A DNA stretch of 64,000 nucleotides from Neobacillus jeddahensis (GCF_000612625.1 NZ_CCAS010000009.1:51204-115203), one strand, 5' to 3'. Positions 34,980 through 44,093 are shown, numbered from the stretch's first letter. Notes: a model not told the origin generated them from the sequence alone. Numbers and translations are program-made.

Positions 34980-36301
34980 AAACCAAGAAAATCATAGCAG
35001 AAACAATGCCCCTTGCCTTAAAAATGGTTCGGCAGCAGTTAGGGGATAATGCCATTATCGTGAATACAAGGACGATTAAAACGGGCGGGCTATTTGGTTT
35101 ATTTACGAAACAAAAATATGAAGTGACAGCTTATTCGGTTGATAAAGAGCAGGCCAATCCAGAGCCGCCAACCTTTGCCAAGGAACTAAAAGAAAAAATT
35201 GAGCTGAATTACTTAGAGAAACAAGTTTCGATAACGCCGAAGGAAGAGGAACCGACTAATTCCGGCTTTCATAAGAAACCGCAACAGCTTTATCAATACT
35301 ATTCGCAAACGCCGGCTGATATAGACAAAGCAGCGGTGGAACCTGCGAAACCAGCAAGGGAGCCAGTAAGATCGGTCATAGAGCCAACAAGACCGGTACT
35401 TGAGCCAGCAAGAGGGACGGGAAACGATGAAACCTTGCTGAACGAAATCAAGCATATGCGAAAAATGATGATGAACTTCATGATGAATGAGCAACAGGAA
35501 AATCACTTGCCTCCTGGCTTAACGAAGTGGGTCAATCGTATGAAGCAACAGGGTGTCAATGCTGACATTATTGAACATATGGTCAATGCGGTCTTGAAAA
35601 AGCATGAGTCCATTCAAGACTTGGATGACAACGTGATAAAGCAGGAAGTCTTTTCGATTGTGACCAATATGTTTGAGATGCGGATTGTGAAAAATAATAC
35701 TGTTGAGGAACAAACTCGCATGATCAATGTGATTGGTCCAACAGGGGTTGGAAAAACGACATCGATTGCGAAGTTAGCCACAGAACAAGTATTGAAGCAA
35801 AAACGCCGTGTGGCGATGATTACGACTGACGTTTATCGGATTGCAGCTGTTGAACAATTGAAAACCTATGCGGCCATCTTGAATGTACCGATTGAAGTGG
35901 TCCGTTCGGCGAATGAACTAGAAAGTACATTGAAGAAGCTTGAACACTATGACCTTATCTATATGGACACGACCGGTCGTAACTATAAAGAAATCAAAAA
36001 TCGGGAAACGATCCATGAATTTATTCATCACCCGATTAAGAGTGAAAATTATTTAGTATTAAGTTTGACAACGAAGTACGAGGATTTGCAACTATTATTG
36101 AATGAATTTTTGGACAGCCCGATTCAAAAATTGATTTTAACAAAATTTGATGAAACCTCAAGCTATGGTTCGATTTTAAATATCGCCTACCAATATCCTT
36201 ATCAATTAGCCTATATCACCAATGGCCAAAGTGTTCCGGAAGATATTATTCCGATCGATGCCGGCATGCTGACGAGGTATCTGCTAGGAGAGGATCAATA
36301 A
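34976..36301 (+). CDS. flhF: SRP-type GTPase FlhF
   Basis: 441-residue GTPase of the SRP family that sets flagellar position. P-loop GPTGVGKTTS near 253, TTDVYRIAAVEQLKTYA and DTTGRNYK follow, and the C-terminal LTKFDETSSYGSILNIAYQYPYQLAYITNGQSVPEDI is typical. A Pro-rich linker with repeated EPxxP-like units (about 120-145) precedes the NG domain. Paired with flhG. Confidence 0.96.
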   Translation: MKTKKIIAETMPLALKMVRQQLGDNAIIVNTRTIKTGGLFGLFTKQKYEVTAYSVDKEQANPEPPTFAKELKEKIELNYLEKQVSITPKEEEPTNSGFHKKPQQLYQYYSQTPADIDKAAVEPAKPAREPVRSVIEPTRPVLEPARGTGNDETLLNEIKHMRKMMMNFMMNEQQENHLPPGLTKWVNRMKQQGVNADIIEHMVNAVLKKHESIQDLDDNVIKQEVFSIVTNMFEMRIVKNNTVEEQTRMINVIGPTGVGKTTSIAKLATEQVLKQKRRVAMITTDVYRIAAVEQLKTYAAILNVPIEVVRSANELESTLKKLEHYDLIYMDTTGRNYKEIKNRETIHEFIHHPIKSENYLVLSLTTKYEDLQLLLNEFLDSPIQKLILTKFDETSSYGSILNIAYQYPYQLAYITNGQSVPEDIIPIDAGMLTRYLLGEDQ

Positions 36302-36302
36302 T

Positions 36303-37214
36303 ATGGATCAGGCACAAAGTTTACGAGAATATATGCTTCGATTTAATGGCCAGCAGGAGCAACAGCAGGAACCTATCCCCAAGCAGCCAGATGGAACTCA
36401 TTCGGCACGTGTGATCACGATTACGAGTGGTAAAGGAGGGGTAGGAAAGTCAAATTTCAGCCTTAACTTTGCACTTGGCTTAATCGCAGCAGGGAAAAAG
36501 GTGGTTGTCCTCGATGTGGATTTGTCGACTGCCAATATCAATATTCTTATGGGGGTAACGCCTCGGTTTACTTTGGCAGATGTCCTTCGTCAACGGAAAT
36601 ATATTTGGGATGTATTGGAAAAAGGCATAGGTGGAATTGAGTATATTGCCGGGGGACTTGAAGTAGAAGATCTATTACAGTTAGATGAACGAATGCTTGC
36701 CTTTTTTTGGAGTCAAATCCAGGCATTGCAAAGCTATGCTGATTTTATCTTACTTGACACCGGTGCTGGAATTTATAAGGAATTGGTTGATTTTATCATT
36801 GCTTCAGATGAAACCATCGTGGTAACAACTCCAGAACCTACAGCCATGGCTGATTCTTATGCCGTTATTAAAACAGTTCTGCAATATACGAAACAAATTC
36901 CAAGGTTTCGTCTAGTAGTTAATCGTGCTCAAAACTATCGAGAAGCTGTCGAGACGTCTAGAGCAATGAAAAATGCCTGTAGTCAGTTTTTAAAAATAAG
37001 TTTGGGGACCCTCGGCTTTGTGATGGAGGATGTCCATGTTCGAAACTCAGTTCGTGCACAAATGCCTTTTTATCTTTCCTATCCGAACTGTGAAGCAGCT
37101 AGAAACATTAAGCAAATCGTCCAAGCCTATTTGCCGGAAATGGAAGATATGGCTACAAGTTCCCCAAAAGGAATCCGTGGTTTTTTTGAAAAAATTTTTT
37201 TACTTGGTAAATAG
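36303..37214 (+). CDS. flhG: MinD/ParA-type ATPase FlhG
   Basis: 303-residue ATPase controlling flagellar number and placement, the activator of FlhF. A deviant Walker A SGKGGVGKS lies near 42-50, followed by VVVLDVDLSTANINILMGV and the DTGAGI segment (Walker B region). The N-terminal 20 residues (LREYMLRFNGQQEQQQ) match the FlhF-activating helix. Lies 1 nt after flhF. Confidence 0.95.
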   Translation: MDQAQSLREYMLRFNGQQEQQQEPIPKQPDGTHSARVITITSGKGGVGKSNFSLNFALGLIAAGKKVVVLDVDLSTANINILMGVTPRFTLADVLRQRKYIWDVLEKGIGGIEYIAGGLEVEDLLQLDERMLAFFWSQIQALQSYADFILLDTGAGIYKELVDFIIASDETIVVTTPEPTAMADSYAVIKTVLQYTKQIPRFRLVVNRAQNYREAVETSRAMKNACSQFLKISLGTLGFVMEDVHVRNSVRAQMPFYLSYPNCEAARNIKQIVQAYLPEMEDMATSSPKGIRGFFEKIFLLGK

Positions 37215-37234
37215 TTAGTAAGGGAGGGAACGAT

Positions 37235-37588
37235 ATGGCTGCAAGCTGGCGTGTGAATGTTCTATTGGGATTTTTCGCGTTCCTGTTTACCTTTCTTTTT
37301 TCAATGGTTAATAACACATGGCAAACATCATTGATCAGAGCAGGATTCGGTTTTCTTCTCTTTTTCCTGTTAGGCTACATGGTGCGCCTTGGAATGTATC
37401 AAAACATTGCTAAGAAAAATCCTGATCTTGATCAAACTGACATGACAAATAGGATAGGGAAACAGCAAGTTGAACAGAGTCATCAAGGCGAAAAGGTCTC
37501 AAAGGATCAACCATCGTTTCAATCGATTCCACTTGGTGCTATACATCACGGGGTGAACGAAAATGAGCCTAAACAAATCTCGCATTAA
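37235..37588 (+). CDS. Two-helix membrane protein between flhG and sigD
   Basis: 117 residues: two N-terminal membrane helices (about 8-24 and 35-52) and a hydrophilic Gln/Lys/Asp-rich tail of about 65 residues. I do not recognise a family. In Bacillus subtilis cheB, cheA, cheW, cheC and cheD occupy this spot; they are absent. GGGAGGG precedes the ATG, and the gene is tightly placed within the operon, so it is probably real and cotranscribed with sigD. Confidence 0.75.
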   Translation: MAASWRVNVLLGFFAFLFTFLFSMVNNTWQTSLIRAGFGFLLFFLLGYMVRLGMYQNIAKKNPDLDQTDMTNRIGKQQVEQSHQGEKVSKDQPSFQSIPLGAIHHGVNENEPKQISH

Positions 37589-37623
37589 ACTGTTGATAAC
37601 CGAAAAATCAGGAGGGATAACGC

Positions 37624-38427
37624 TTGAGACCTGCTATCAAAGAAACGATTCCGCATAATCTTATCTGGAAAAAGTATCGTGAAAACCAAGATTCACATTC
37701 ACAGGAATATCTTGTCAAACAGTTTGCCCATCTTGTTGAGCAAATGGCCAATCGCATGAGCCAAAGTATCCCCGGGCGGATTATTCCCAAAGAGGATTTA
37801 ATTGGGTTAGGCTATATTGGTTTAATGGAAGCCATCCAAAAATTTGATTATAATAAAGGATATCAATTTGAGACGTATGGATTGTGGCGGATTAAGGGGG
37901 CCATGCTCGATGGAATCCGTAAGCTTGACTGGGTGCCAAGAGGCTTACGTGATAAGGCGAAACAATTAAATAACGCCTATCGTCAGCTGGAGCAATCCTT
38001 AATGAGATCACCATCGGAAGCAGAGCTTAGCCAATTCTTAGATATGCCTCTAGAAGAGGTTGAACAGGCAATGGCGGCTTTATCCGTCTCGACGCTCGTA
38101 TCATTGAATGAACCAGTTGGTGGGAATGATGAGGAAGGCAAGCAGCAAAGCCGTGTCGACCAAATTAAGGATGGTCAATCAGTCTCCCAAGAACAGCAAA
38201 TGCAAATGGCTGAATTCCGCAAGCTGATTGCTGCGAGTATTGATAAAATGCCGGAGAAGGAAAAGTTAGTCATCTCGTTGTTATATTATGAAGGATTAAC
38301 ACAAGTAGAAATTGCAGAAGTTTTAAACCTGACGAAGGGGAGAATCTCGCAAATCCATTCCCAAGCCATTCTTCGCTTAAGACGAGGGTTTGAAGCAAAG
38401 GGTTTTTCACTAGATTCCTTTATGTAA
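37624..38427 (+). CDS. sigD: Flagellar sigma factor SigD (FliA/WhiG family)
   Basis: 267-residue sigma-28. Region 2 (IPKEDLIGLGYIGLMEAIQKFDYNKGYQFETYGLWRIKGAMLDGIRKLDWVPRGLR) and region 4 (LYYEGLTQVEIAEVLNLTKGRISQIHSQAILRLR) are intact. It should read the nine CCGATAA-type promoters in the window and is inhibited by FlgM. TTG start after CAGGAGGG. Last gene of the main flagellar operon, before a terminator. Confidence 0.96.
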   Translation: MRPAIKETIPHNLIWKKYRENQDSHSQEYLVKQFAHLVEQMANRMSQSIPGRIIPKEDLIGLGYIGLMEAIQKFDYNKGYQFETYGLWRIKGAMLDGIRKLDWVPRGLRDKAKQLNNAYRQLEQSLMRSPSEAELSQFLDMPLEEVEQAMAALSVSTLVSLNEPVGGNDEEGKQQSRVDQIKDGQSVSQEQQMQMAEFRKLIAASIDKMPEKEKLVISLLYYEGLTQVEIAEVLNLTKGRISQIHSQAILRLRRGFEAKGFSLDSFM

Positions 38428-38439
38428 TCGTTAGATCCG

Positions 38440-38468
38440 CACTCTTATCAAATAAGGGTGTTTTTTTG
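38440..38468 (+). terminator. Terminator after sigD
   Basis: CACTCTTAT/ATAAGGGTG stem with G-T pairs, then seven Ts. Confidence 0.78.
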
Positions 38469-38478
38469 TATTTGAAAT

Positions 38479-38505
38479 TAAACAATTGTTCGCTTTTTCC
38501 GATAA
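38479..38505 (+). promoter_or_regulatory. SigD promoter for the PAS-GGDEF-EAL gene
   Basis: TAAA (38479-38482), 15 nt, TCCGATAA (38498-38505), directly after the sigD terminator. Confidence 0.85.
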
Positions 38506-38552
38506 CAATGATGGAGGTCTATCCAAAAAATATTACATAGGAAGAAATGGTG

Positions 38553-40211
38553 TTGCAAGTGAAAACTACGTTTGAAGTAAATCCTCTTTTCAAAATTTAT
38601 AAGTCACTTTTTGATTACCACCATGATGCCTGTTTCGCTTTAAATTTGGAAGGTAACTTTATTATGTTTAATGATGCAGCCGTGAAGTTAACAGGGTATT
38701 CAAAAGAAGAGGCACTTCAAATGTCTTTTATGCCACTAGTCGAGAATCATGCCATTGATGGGGTTTTTCAACTTTTTGAAAGGATCGTTCAAGGAAATCA
38801 TGAAAGCTTTAGCACGACGATTCAGACCAAACAAGGAAAAGACGTAACGATATTTTGTTCTACCATTCCCATCGTGATGGATGATAATAGGGTCTTGGCA
38901 ATCGTTGGGACAGCTCGGAACACTTTGAGTTCCCATGATGATTTAACAGGTATGCCTAACAGACAACAATTTGAAGAGAAAGTAACGATTGCGATTAATC
39001 TTTATAAAAAACCACAGGGGAAGCTTCTAGGGATGATGTATCTTGACCTAGATCGTTTCCGACTGATCAATGAGCACCTGGGCTACCACATTGGCGATAA
39101 ATTGTTAACCCGTGTCTCGCAGCGGATCAATTCGTGCATCCGGAATAATGATGTTGCGGCAAGACAGGGAAGTGATGAATTTCTTATTTTATTAAATAAT
39201 GTATCAAGGCAGGAGATTTCCTTGATTGCCAAGCGGATATCCAATACATTCGTCAAGCCATTTATGATTGAAGGTCATGAAATCTTCATTACCCCGAGCA
39301 TTGGCATTAGTCTGTATCCACCCGATGCCGACAACGCTGATGATCTGATTAGAAAAGCGGATATCGCGATGGATCAAGCGAAAAAAGAAGGAAGAAACAA
39401 TGCTCAATTTTATCATTTAAAGCTTGAAAAAAAGATTTCTGACCGTTTAGAGATTGAAAATGAATTAAGAAAAGCGATTGAAAAAAATGAATTTATTCTC
39501 CATTATCAGCCGATTATTGATCTTGGGAAAAATGAGATTACTGGGGTCGAGGCTTTAATTCGCTGGGAAAATCCTTTTCGTGGGAAGGTACCACCTGATA
39601 AGTTTATCCCTATTGCCGAAGAAACGGGAATGATTATTCCGATTGGAGAAATGGTGTTAAAAAAGGCATGTATGCAAATGAAACAGTGGCAGGATAGCGG
39701 TTTATTTCTGTCCACGATTTCTGTGAACATCTCCATTCGCCAATTCTATCAACCAAATTTGGTACCAATGATCTCGCAAATTATCAACGAGACCGCGATT
39801 GATCCGAAATCGCTTACGATTGAAATTACAGAAAGTATGACGATGGATGTGGAAAAAGCCTCAAAGATTTTACATGATTTAAAAGGGTTGGGCGTGAATA
39901 TTTCAATTGATGATTTTGGGACGGGATATAGTTCGCTTAGTTATTTAAAAAAGTTCCCGATTGATTATTTAAAAATAGATCGGTCCTTTATTAACGATAT
40001 AGCGAAAAATAAAGACGATGAGAATATCGCTACAACCATTCTGTTAATGGCTCAGAATCTTGGGTTAAGTGTAATTGCTGAAGGCGTGGAGACTAATGAT
40101 CAATTGGGGATTCTTCGCGAGAATCGTTGTGACGAAGCACAAGGCTTTTTATTTAGTAAACCATTAGCCGAGGATGAAATGAAGCAGCTTCTATCGCCAT
40201 CACGTCAGTAG
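38553..40211 (+). CDS. PAS-GGDEF-EAL cyclic di-GMP enzyme
   Basis: 552 residues: PAS domain (about 10-125), GGDEF domain (about 130-290) and EAL domain (about 300-550). The GGDEF motif is GSDEF (RQGSDEF near 205), so synthase activity is doubtful. The EAL part has all expected catalytic motifs: GVEALIRW, SVNIS, EITES, DDFGTGYSS, LKIDRSF, AEGVET and AQGFLFSKP, so it is probably an active phosphodiesterase. No membrane helix. The start is TTG 38553, 8 nt after AGGAAG; ATG 38547 is too close. SigD-driven, so cyclic di-GMP would fall as late flagellar genes turn on. Confidence 0.92.
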   Translation: MQVKTTFEVNPLFKIYKSLFDYHHDACFALNLEGNFIMFNDAAVKLTGYSKEEALQMSFMPLVENHAIDGVFQLFERIVQGNHESFSTTIQTKQGKDVTIFCSTIPIVMDDNRVLAIVGTARNTLSSHDDLTGMPNRQQFEEKVTIAINLYKKPQGKLLGMMYLDLDRFRLINEHLGYHIGDKLLTRVSQRINSCIRNNDVAARQGSDEFLILLNNVSRQEISLIAKRISNTFVKPFMIEGHEIFITPSIGISLYPPDADNADDLIRKADIAMDQAKKEGRNNAQFYHLKLEKKISDRLEIENELRKAIEKNEFILHYQPIIDLGKNEITGVEALIRWENPFRGKVPPDKFIPIAEETGMIIPIGEMVLKKACMQMKQWQDSGLFLSTISVNISIRQFYQPNLVPMISQIINETAIDPKSLTIEITESMTMDVEKASKILHDLKGLGVNISIDDFGTGYSSLSYLKKFPIDYLKIDRSFINDIAKNKDDENIATTILLMAQNLGLSVIAEGVETNDQLGILRENRCDEAQGFLFSKPLAEDEMKQLLSPSRQ

Positions 40212-40384
40212 ATGTTCATAGTATGAATGTTTGATTCATATGAGTAAGGTGAAAAATCTTGGATAACCATCTTAAACTTTTACTCATGCCACCTTTAATA
40301 TGCTACAATAGTATACTGGAAGAAGCTGGTTTTAAGGCGAAGGTGGCGTGAACCACCATATATTTTTTTATGGGGTGTTTAATC

Positions 40385-40705
40385 TTGGTGAATATCTCTG
40401 AGCGTCGATATTATGAGAGAATGGTATTTAAGGATCCGATTCAGGCTACCATTGAAACCATTACATTATATCCTAAACAAATGTTGTGTCAGATCCTGGT
40501 TCTTGATATGAGTGCTGGTGGAATAAAATTTGTTAGTAAGTTTGAATTTGATGTAAGTTTTATTGATATATACAAACTGACTGTTATGATAAATAATCAA
40601 GACATCTTGGTATTTGGAAATATAATTCGAAGAAAGAAGTTAACTGCTGACATTTTTGAATACTCGATGAAATTTAATTTTAGTTTTAGCCCAAAACCAA
40701 ACTAA
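40385..40705 (+). CDS. Small PilZ-domain protein
   Basis: 106 residues, a stand-alone PilZ domain. N-terminal SERRYYERMVF resembles the RxxxR c-di-GMP motif and DMSAGGIKF is the (D/N)xSxxG motif. It may be a c-di-GMP receptor or adaptor. TTG 40385 follows GGGGTG; the in-frame ATG 40370 has no ribosome binding site. It directly follows the c-di-GMP enzyme gene, with a 170-nt gap holding a GGTGG/CCACC hairpin before a T run (40342-40369). Confidence 0.75.
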   Translation: MVNISERRYYERMVFKDPIQATIETITLYPKQMLCQILVLDMSAGGIKFVSKFEFDVSFIDIYKLTVMINNQDILVFGNIIRRKKLTADIFEYSMKFNFSFSPKPN

Positions 40706-40739
40706 AGGTTATTGGACTGAAGCAAAAAAATATTTAGTT

Positions 40740-40768
40740 TTGATTCTAGTCATCATTTCCTTTATAAT
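40740..40768 (+). promoter_or_regulatory. SigA promoter for ppaC
   Basis: TTGATT (40740-40745), 17 nt, TATAAT (40763-40768). Confidence 0.78.
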
Positions 40769-40820
40769 TTTGATAGGAATAGTATGTCCTACATAATTTT
40801 ATATGATTGGGAGTAGTAGC

Positions 40821-41759
40821 ATGGAAAAAGTACTTATATTTGGTCATAAAAATCCGGATACGGATACAATTTGTTCTGCAATCGCTTATGCAGACTTGAA
40901 AAAACAATTGGGCATGGACGTTGAGCCAGTTCGCTTAGGTCAAATTAATGGAGAAACACAATTTGCCCTTACCCAATTCAACGCTGAGGTTCCTCGTCTT
41001 GTTGAAGCGGTGGCTTCAGAAGTGAATACTGTAATTTTAGTCGATCATAATGAGCGCCAGCAAAGCGCCAATGATATTGCTGATGTTCGTGTTCTTGAAG
41101 TAATTGACCATCACCGGATCGCTAACTTTGAAACAAGCGATCCATTATATTACCGCTGCGAGCCAGTGGGATGTACAGCAACCATTTTAAATAAAATGTA
41201 CAAAGAGAATGGCAAGGAAATGAAGAAAGAAATTGCTGGTTTAATGCTGTCTGCGATTATTTCTGATTCTTTACTATTCAAATCACCAACCTGTACGCCA
41301 GAAGATGTAGCAGCTGCGAAAGAATTAGCTGCAATTGCGGGTGTTGATGCTGAAAGCTATGGTTTAGAAATGTTGAAAGCCGGTGCTGACGTTCGTGACA
41401 AATCCGTAGCAGAGCTTCTAAGCCTTGATGCGAAAGGCTTTGAAATGGCTGGCAGTAAAGTAGAAATTGCCCAAGTGAACGTGGTTGACACTGCTGATGT
41501 TCTTTCACGTCAAGAAGAAATTGAAGCAGCCATTACTAAGATCATCGAAGAAAAGAACCTTGATTTATTCCTATTTGTGGTAACCGATATATTAACAAAT
41601 GATTCTGTTGGTCTAGCGCTAGGGTCGAATGCGGCTGCAGTGGAAAAAGCTTATAATGTAACACTATTGAATAACACTGCAACCTTGAAGGGTGTCGTAT
41701 CTCGTAAAAAACAAATCGTACCAGTTCTAACTGACATTTTTAATAAAGGTGAATTTTAA
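40821..41759 (+). CDS. ppaC: Manganese-dependent inorganic pyrophosphatase
   Basis: 312-residue family II pyrophosphatase of the DHH superfamily, hydrolysing pyrophosphate in the cytoplasm. Metal-binding motifs GHKNPDTDT (near residue 7), DHNE (near 75) and DHH (near 97) are present, as is the C-terminal [13 protein letters not shown] 40821 follows GGGAG. It has its own SigA promoter and terminator. Confidence 0.96.
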   Translation: MEKVLIFGHKNPDTDTICSAIAYADLKKQLGMDVEPVRLGQINGETQFALTQFNAEVPRLVEAVASEVNTVILVDHNERQQSANDIADVRVLEVIDHHRIANFETSDPLYYRCEPVGCTATILNKMYKENGKEMKKEIAGLMLSAIISDSLLFKSPTCTPEDVAAAKELAAIAGVDAESYGLEMLKAGADVRDKSVAELLSLDAKGFEMAGSKVEIAQVNVVDTADVLSRQEEIEAAITKIIEEKNLDLFLFVVTDILTNDSVGLALGSNAAAVEKAYNVTLLNNTATLKGVVSRKKQIVPVLTDIFNKGEF

Positions 41760-41765
41760 ACAAAA

Positions 41766-41797
41766 ACCCGTCCATGCGCTCGCATGGACGGTTATTT
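41766..41797. terminator. Terminator after ppaC
   Basis: CCGTCCATGCG/CGCATGGACGG hairpin between the convergent ppaC and DUF3231 genes; the A/T flanks allow use on both strands. Confidence 0.75.
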
Positions 41798-42349
41798 AGT
41801 TGTGTCCTGTGGTGAGCCTGGTGGAGAATAGAAGGGAGGAGTAATGATCCACCCACGCTTTTTCATCATGTTTTTAAAAGATGAACCATACTTGAATAAT
41901 TCAACTTGGATTTGGAAGAGCATTTGACAAGCATCATTTCGGATACATACCCCTATGCCTTGTCCAATTAAGGTAATTTCTGCCGCAATCTTAGTAGATA
42001 CCAAATTAGCTAGTTCCCTATCAGTATATTTCACCCCAAGCGGCACCGAATTTGGGTCTGATTTTGGTTTATCTTCCGAAGCTGCGGGCAGGGGGACGCC
42101 CTCCTTGATAAAAAAGTTCCTGAGCCGTTTCGCCACTTCTTTTGCTGATTGCTCGCCATTGGTTAAGGCGTGAATGAGGTCAGGGTCAGTCGTAGTGTTA
42201 AGACCTAATTGATAGACAATAATCCCCTCTTCAATTAACGTTAGTAAAAGCCATAGATGGGAAACCTCGCCAATATGGAGAGGATGTTTATCCATGCCGT
42301 CAACGATTGGCACGAACAGATCTTTCATGGATTCAAACATATTTGTCAT
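41792..42349 (-). CDS. DUF3231 family protein
   Basis: 185 residues of the DUF3231 family (related to YraF/CotF-like ferritin-fold proteins). Helical, with LHIGEVSHLWLLLTLIEEGIIVYQLGLNTTTDPDL near the start and VKYTDRELANLVSTKIAAEITLIGQGIGVCIRNDACQMLF later. Members often occur in spore-formers; function unknown. AGGAGG precedes the ATG. Confidence 0.8.
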   Translation of the reverse strand: MTNMFESMKDLFVPIVDGMDKHPLHIGEVSHLWLLLTLIEEGIIVYQLGLNTTTDPDLIHALTNGEQSAKEVAKRLRNFFIKEGVPLPAASEDKPKSDPNSVPLGVKYTDRELANLVSTKIAAEITLIGQGIGVCIRNDACQMLFQIQVELFKYGSSFKNMMKKRGWIITPPFYSPPGSPQDTTK

Positions 42350-42458
42350 AGAAAGCCTCCTGTTTTTTCGATTGGAAATGGATAGATGACATTACCATAA
42401 TGCCCCTTTATAGCCTGTACATAATTCGAATTTTTATTTCCAATTATTTTACAAATAA

Positions 42459-42499
42459 TAAAAAGGTTCACGACCCGATCAGCAGTGAACCTTTTGTTC
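42459..42499. terminator. Terminator of the coiled-coil gene
   Basis: AAAAGGTTCAC/GTGAACCTTTT hairpin, just beyond the stop of the minus-strand gene at 42507. Confidence 0.8.
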
Positions 42500-42506
42500 A
42501 GTACTA

Positions 42507-43067
42507 TTACTCTTGAGGAGGTTGATTTTCTTCTTTCTTTTGATTCAACAAGAAAAAGGTTAATGGATGGTCGGAGCCTGTCATTAATTTATACACATAG
42601 GAAGAGGTTAGTTTATAGCCGTCGTCTATTTTCGTTGCTAAATAGTTGGTCCGTTCAAATATAATCGAGCGGATGTGATTGAGTTGGCGTGATAATTTAT
42701 CCAATAGGGCGTCTTGTTTGTCGAGCCGTTTTAAGATCCCGCCATGTATTTCCTTTTGTTTTGCCATTTTTACGGCGACTTCTCGTTGTAATTCCAGTTG
42801 CTCATTCATTATAGTGGATAATAGGTGGGTGGTTTCCTCCTGTTTTCCCAACTGGCTTGCCATTGTCTCATAATGCTCACTTAACTGAATTATTTTGTCT
42901 CCAAGCTCATGTTTCAACATTTGGTTAAGTAATTTATTGATTTCTTGCTGCTCAGTCATAAATGCACTCAGTTCATTCTTTCTTACTAATGATTGATTGG
43001 GTTCATTTAGTTTCTCCGTATTTTTATACATTTCCGGATGCACAAGTTTATTGATGAATAATCCCAT
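42507..43067 (-). CDS. Coiled-coil protein, unknown
   Basis: 186 residues, highly helical and charged, with repeated Gln/Glu/Lys heptads over about residues 20-135 (for example EQQEINKLLNQMLKHEL, KEIHGGILKRLDKQDALLDKLSRQLNHIRSIIFERTNYL). No membrane segment or enzyme motif. I do not recognise the family. GGAGTGAGG precedes the ATG. A minus-strand gene with its own terminator. Confidence 0.7.
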   Translation of the reverse strand: MGLFINKLVHPEMYKNTEKLNEPNQSLVRKNELSAFMTEQQEINKLLNQMLKHELGDKIIQLSEHYETMASQLGKQEETTHLLSTIMNEQLELQREVAVKMAKQKEIHGGILKRLDKQDALLDKLSRQLNHIRSIIFERTNYLATKIDDGYKLTSSYVYKLMTGSDHPLTFFLLNQKKEENQPPQE

Positions 43068-43151
43068 ACCTCACTCCGCCCTTTTGAATTTATTATGATA
43101 GTTTATGCCTGATCAATGGGGGAGGGGACATATTTGGGCAGGAAATGACAC

Positions 43152-43173
43152 GTTGATTTCCGCTCCAATCAAC
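43152..43173. repeat. 22-bp remnant of the dispersed repeat
   Basis: GTTGATTTCCGCTCC joined to CGCTCCAATCAAC with CGCTCC shared. These are the complements of the two ends of the 14323-14448 repeat, so the middle has been lost between its GGAGCG copies. Confidence 0.65.
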
Positions 43174-43267
43174 ATATATACCTTTTTTAATGGAACTATG
43201 TAATACTAAAGAGGAGATTCGACATGCCCTGGTAAGGGTGAATTGAATGATAAGGAGTGGGAGATAC

Positions 43268-43840
43268 ATGAATAGATGCGGATGGGTTAATCAAGATCCA
43301 CTATATATCAATTACCATGATCAGGAATGGGGTGTGCCTGTTTATGATGATCGGCTGTTGTTTGAGTATTTAAATCTCGAAGGCGCCCAAGCAGGACTAA
43401 GCTGGTATACGATTTTAAAAAAACGGGAGAATTACCGCATTGCCTTTGATCATTTTGATGTAGAGAAAATCATCCACTATAAGGAAGAAAAAATAGAAGA
43501 GCTTTTACATAATGAAGGGATTGTCCGCAATAAGTTGAAAGTCAATGCAGTCATTACGAACGCAAAGGCATACTTACGGGTCGTGGAGGAATTTGGTTCT
43601 TTTCATACCTATATTTGGTCATTTGTTGGTGGCAAGCCGATTCAAAATCATTTTAAATCAATGAGTGAGGTTCCGGCCACGACGGAAATCAGTGATCAAT
43701 TAAGTAAAGATTTAAAGAAACGTGGTTTTAAATTTGTCGGCTCGACGATTTGTTACGCCTTTATGCAGGCAGTAGGCATGGTGAATGACCATATTGTCAC
43801 CTGTGACTGTTATCAAAAAGTAGAATCGAAGGTAAACTAA
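43268..43840 (+). CDS. tag: DNA-3-methyladenine glycosylase I
   Basis: 190-residue base-excision repair enzyme that removes 3-methyladenine. MNRCGWVNQDPLYINYHDQEWGVP has the zinc ligands Cys4 and His17; MVNDHIVTCDCY near the C-terminus has the other His and Cys. GAQAGLSWYTILKKRENYRIAFDHFD is the family core. ATG 43268 follows AAGGAGTGGGAG. Monocistronic. Confidence 0.95.
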   Translation: MNRCGWVNQDPLYINYHDQEWGVPVYDDRLLFEYLNLEGAQAGLSWYTILKKRENYRIAFDHFDVEKIIHYKEEKIEELLHNEGIVRNKLKVNAVITNAKAYLRVVEEFGSFHTYIWSFVGGKPIQNHFKSMSEVPATTEISDQLSKDLKKRGFKFVGSTICYAFMQAVGMVNDHIVTCDCYQKVESKVN

Positions 43841-43882
43841 AAATCTGGTTAGTGCTGAAGCATACTGACAAAATACAACAGG

Positions 43883-43913
43883 AAAGCCCATCATAAATGT
43901 GATGGGCTTTTTT
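43883..43913. terminator. Terminator after tag
   Basis: AAAGCCCATCA/TGATGGGCTTT stem and T run. The same stem sequence recurs after relP at 45829. Confidence 0.88.
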
Positions 43914-43931
43914 CTGCTGATAATCCATACA

Positions 43932-44093
43932 TTATTTTGTTGGTTTTTCGATCATGAAATCGGAAGCAGGGATCGGAATTATTTTTCCACCTATTTGGAC
44001 ATGAACGGTATCGTTGAATATGGCTTTTACAATTCCCTTTAACGAAATAGTTGAATTAACAGAGATTTTTTTTGAGTCAGATTGATTGGCCAA
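43932..44093 (-). CDS. Small protein, 53 residues, unknown
   Basis: Minus-strand frame starting TTG (MANQSDSKKISVN...) and ending GGKIIPIPASDFMIEKPTK. The composition looks like a small beta-type protein (TISLKGIVKAIFNDTVHVQIGGKIIPI). GGAGGG lies 11-12 nt upstream of the TTG; GTG and TTG codons closer to it are also in frame. I do not recognise a family. The remaining sequence to 44296 is AT-rich and shows nothing else. Confidence 0.55.
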   Translation of the reverse strand: MANQSDSKKISVNSTISLKGIVKAIFNDTVHVQIGGKIIPIPASDFMIEKPTK

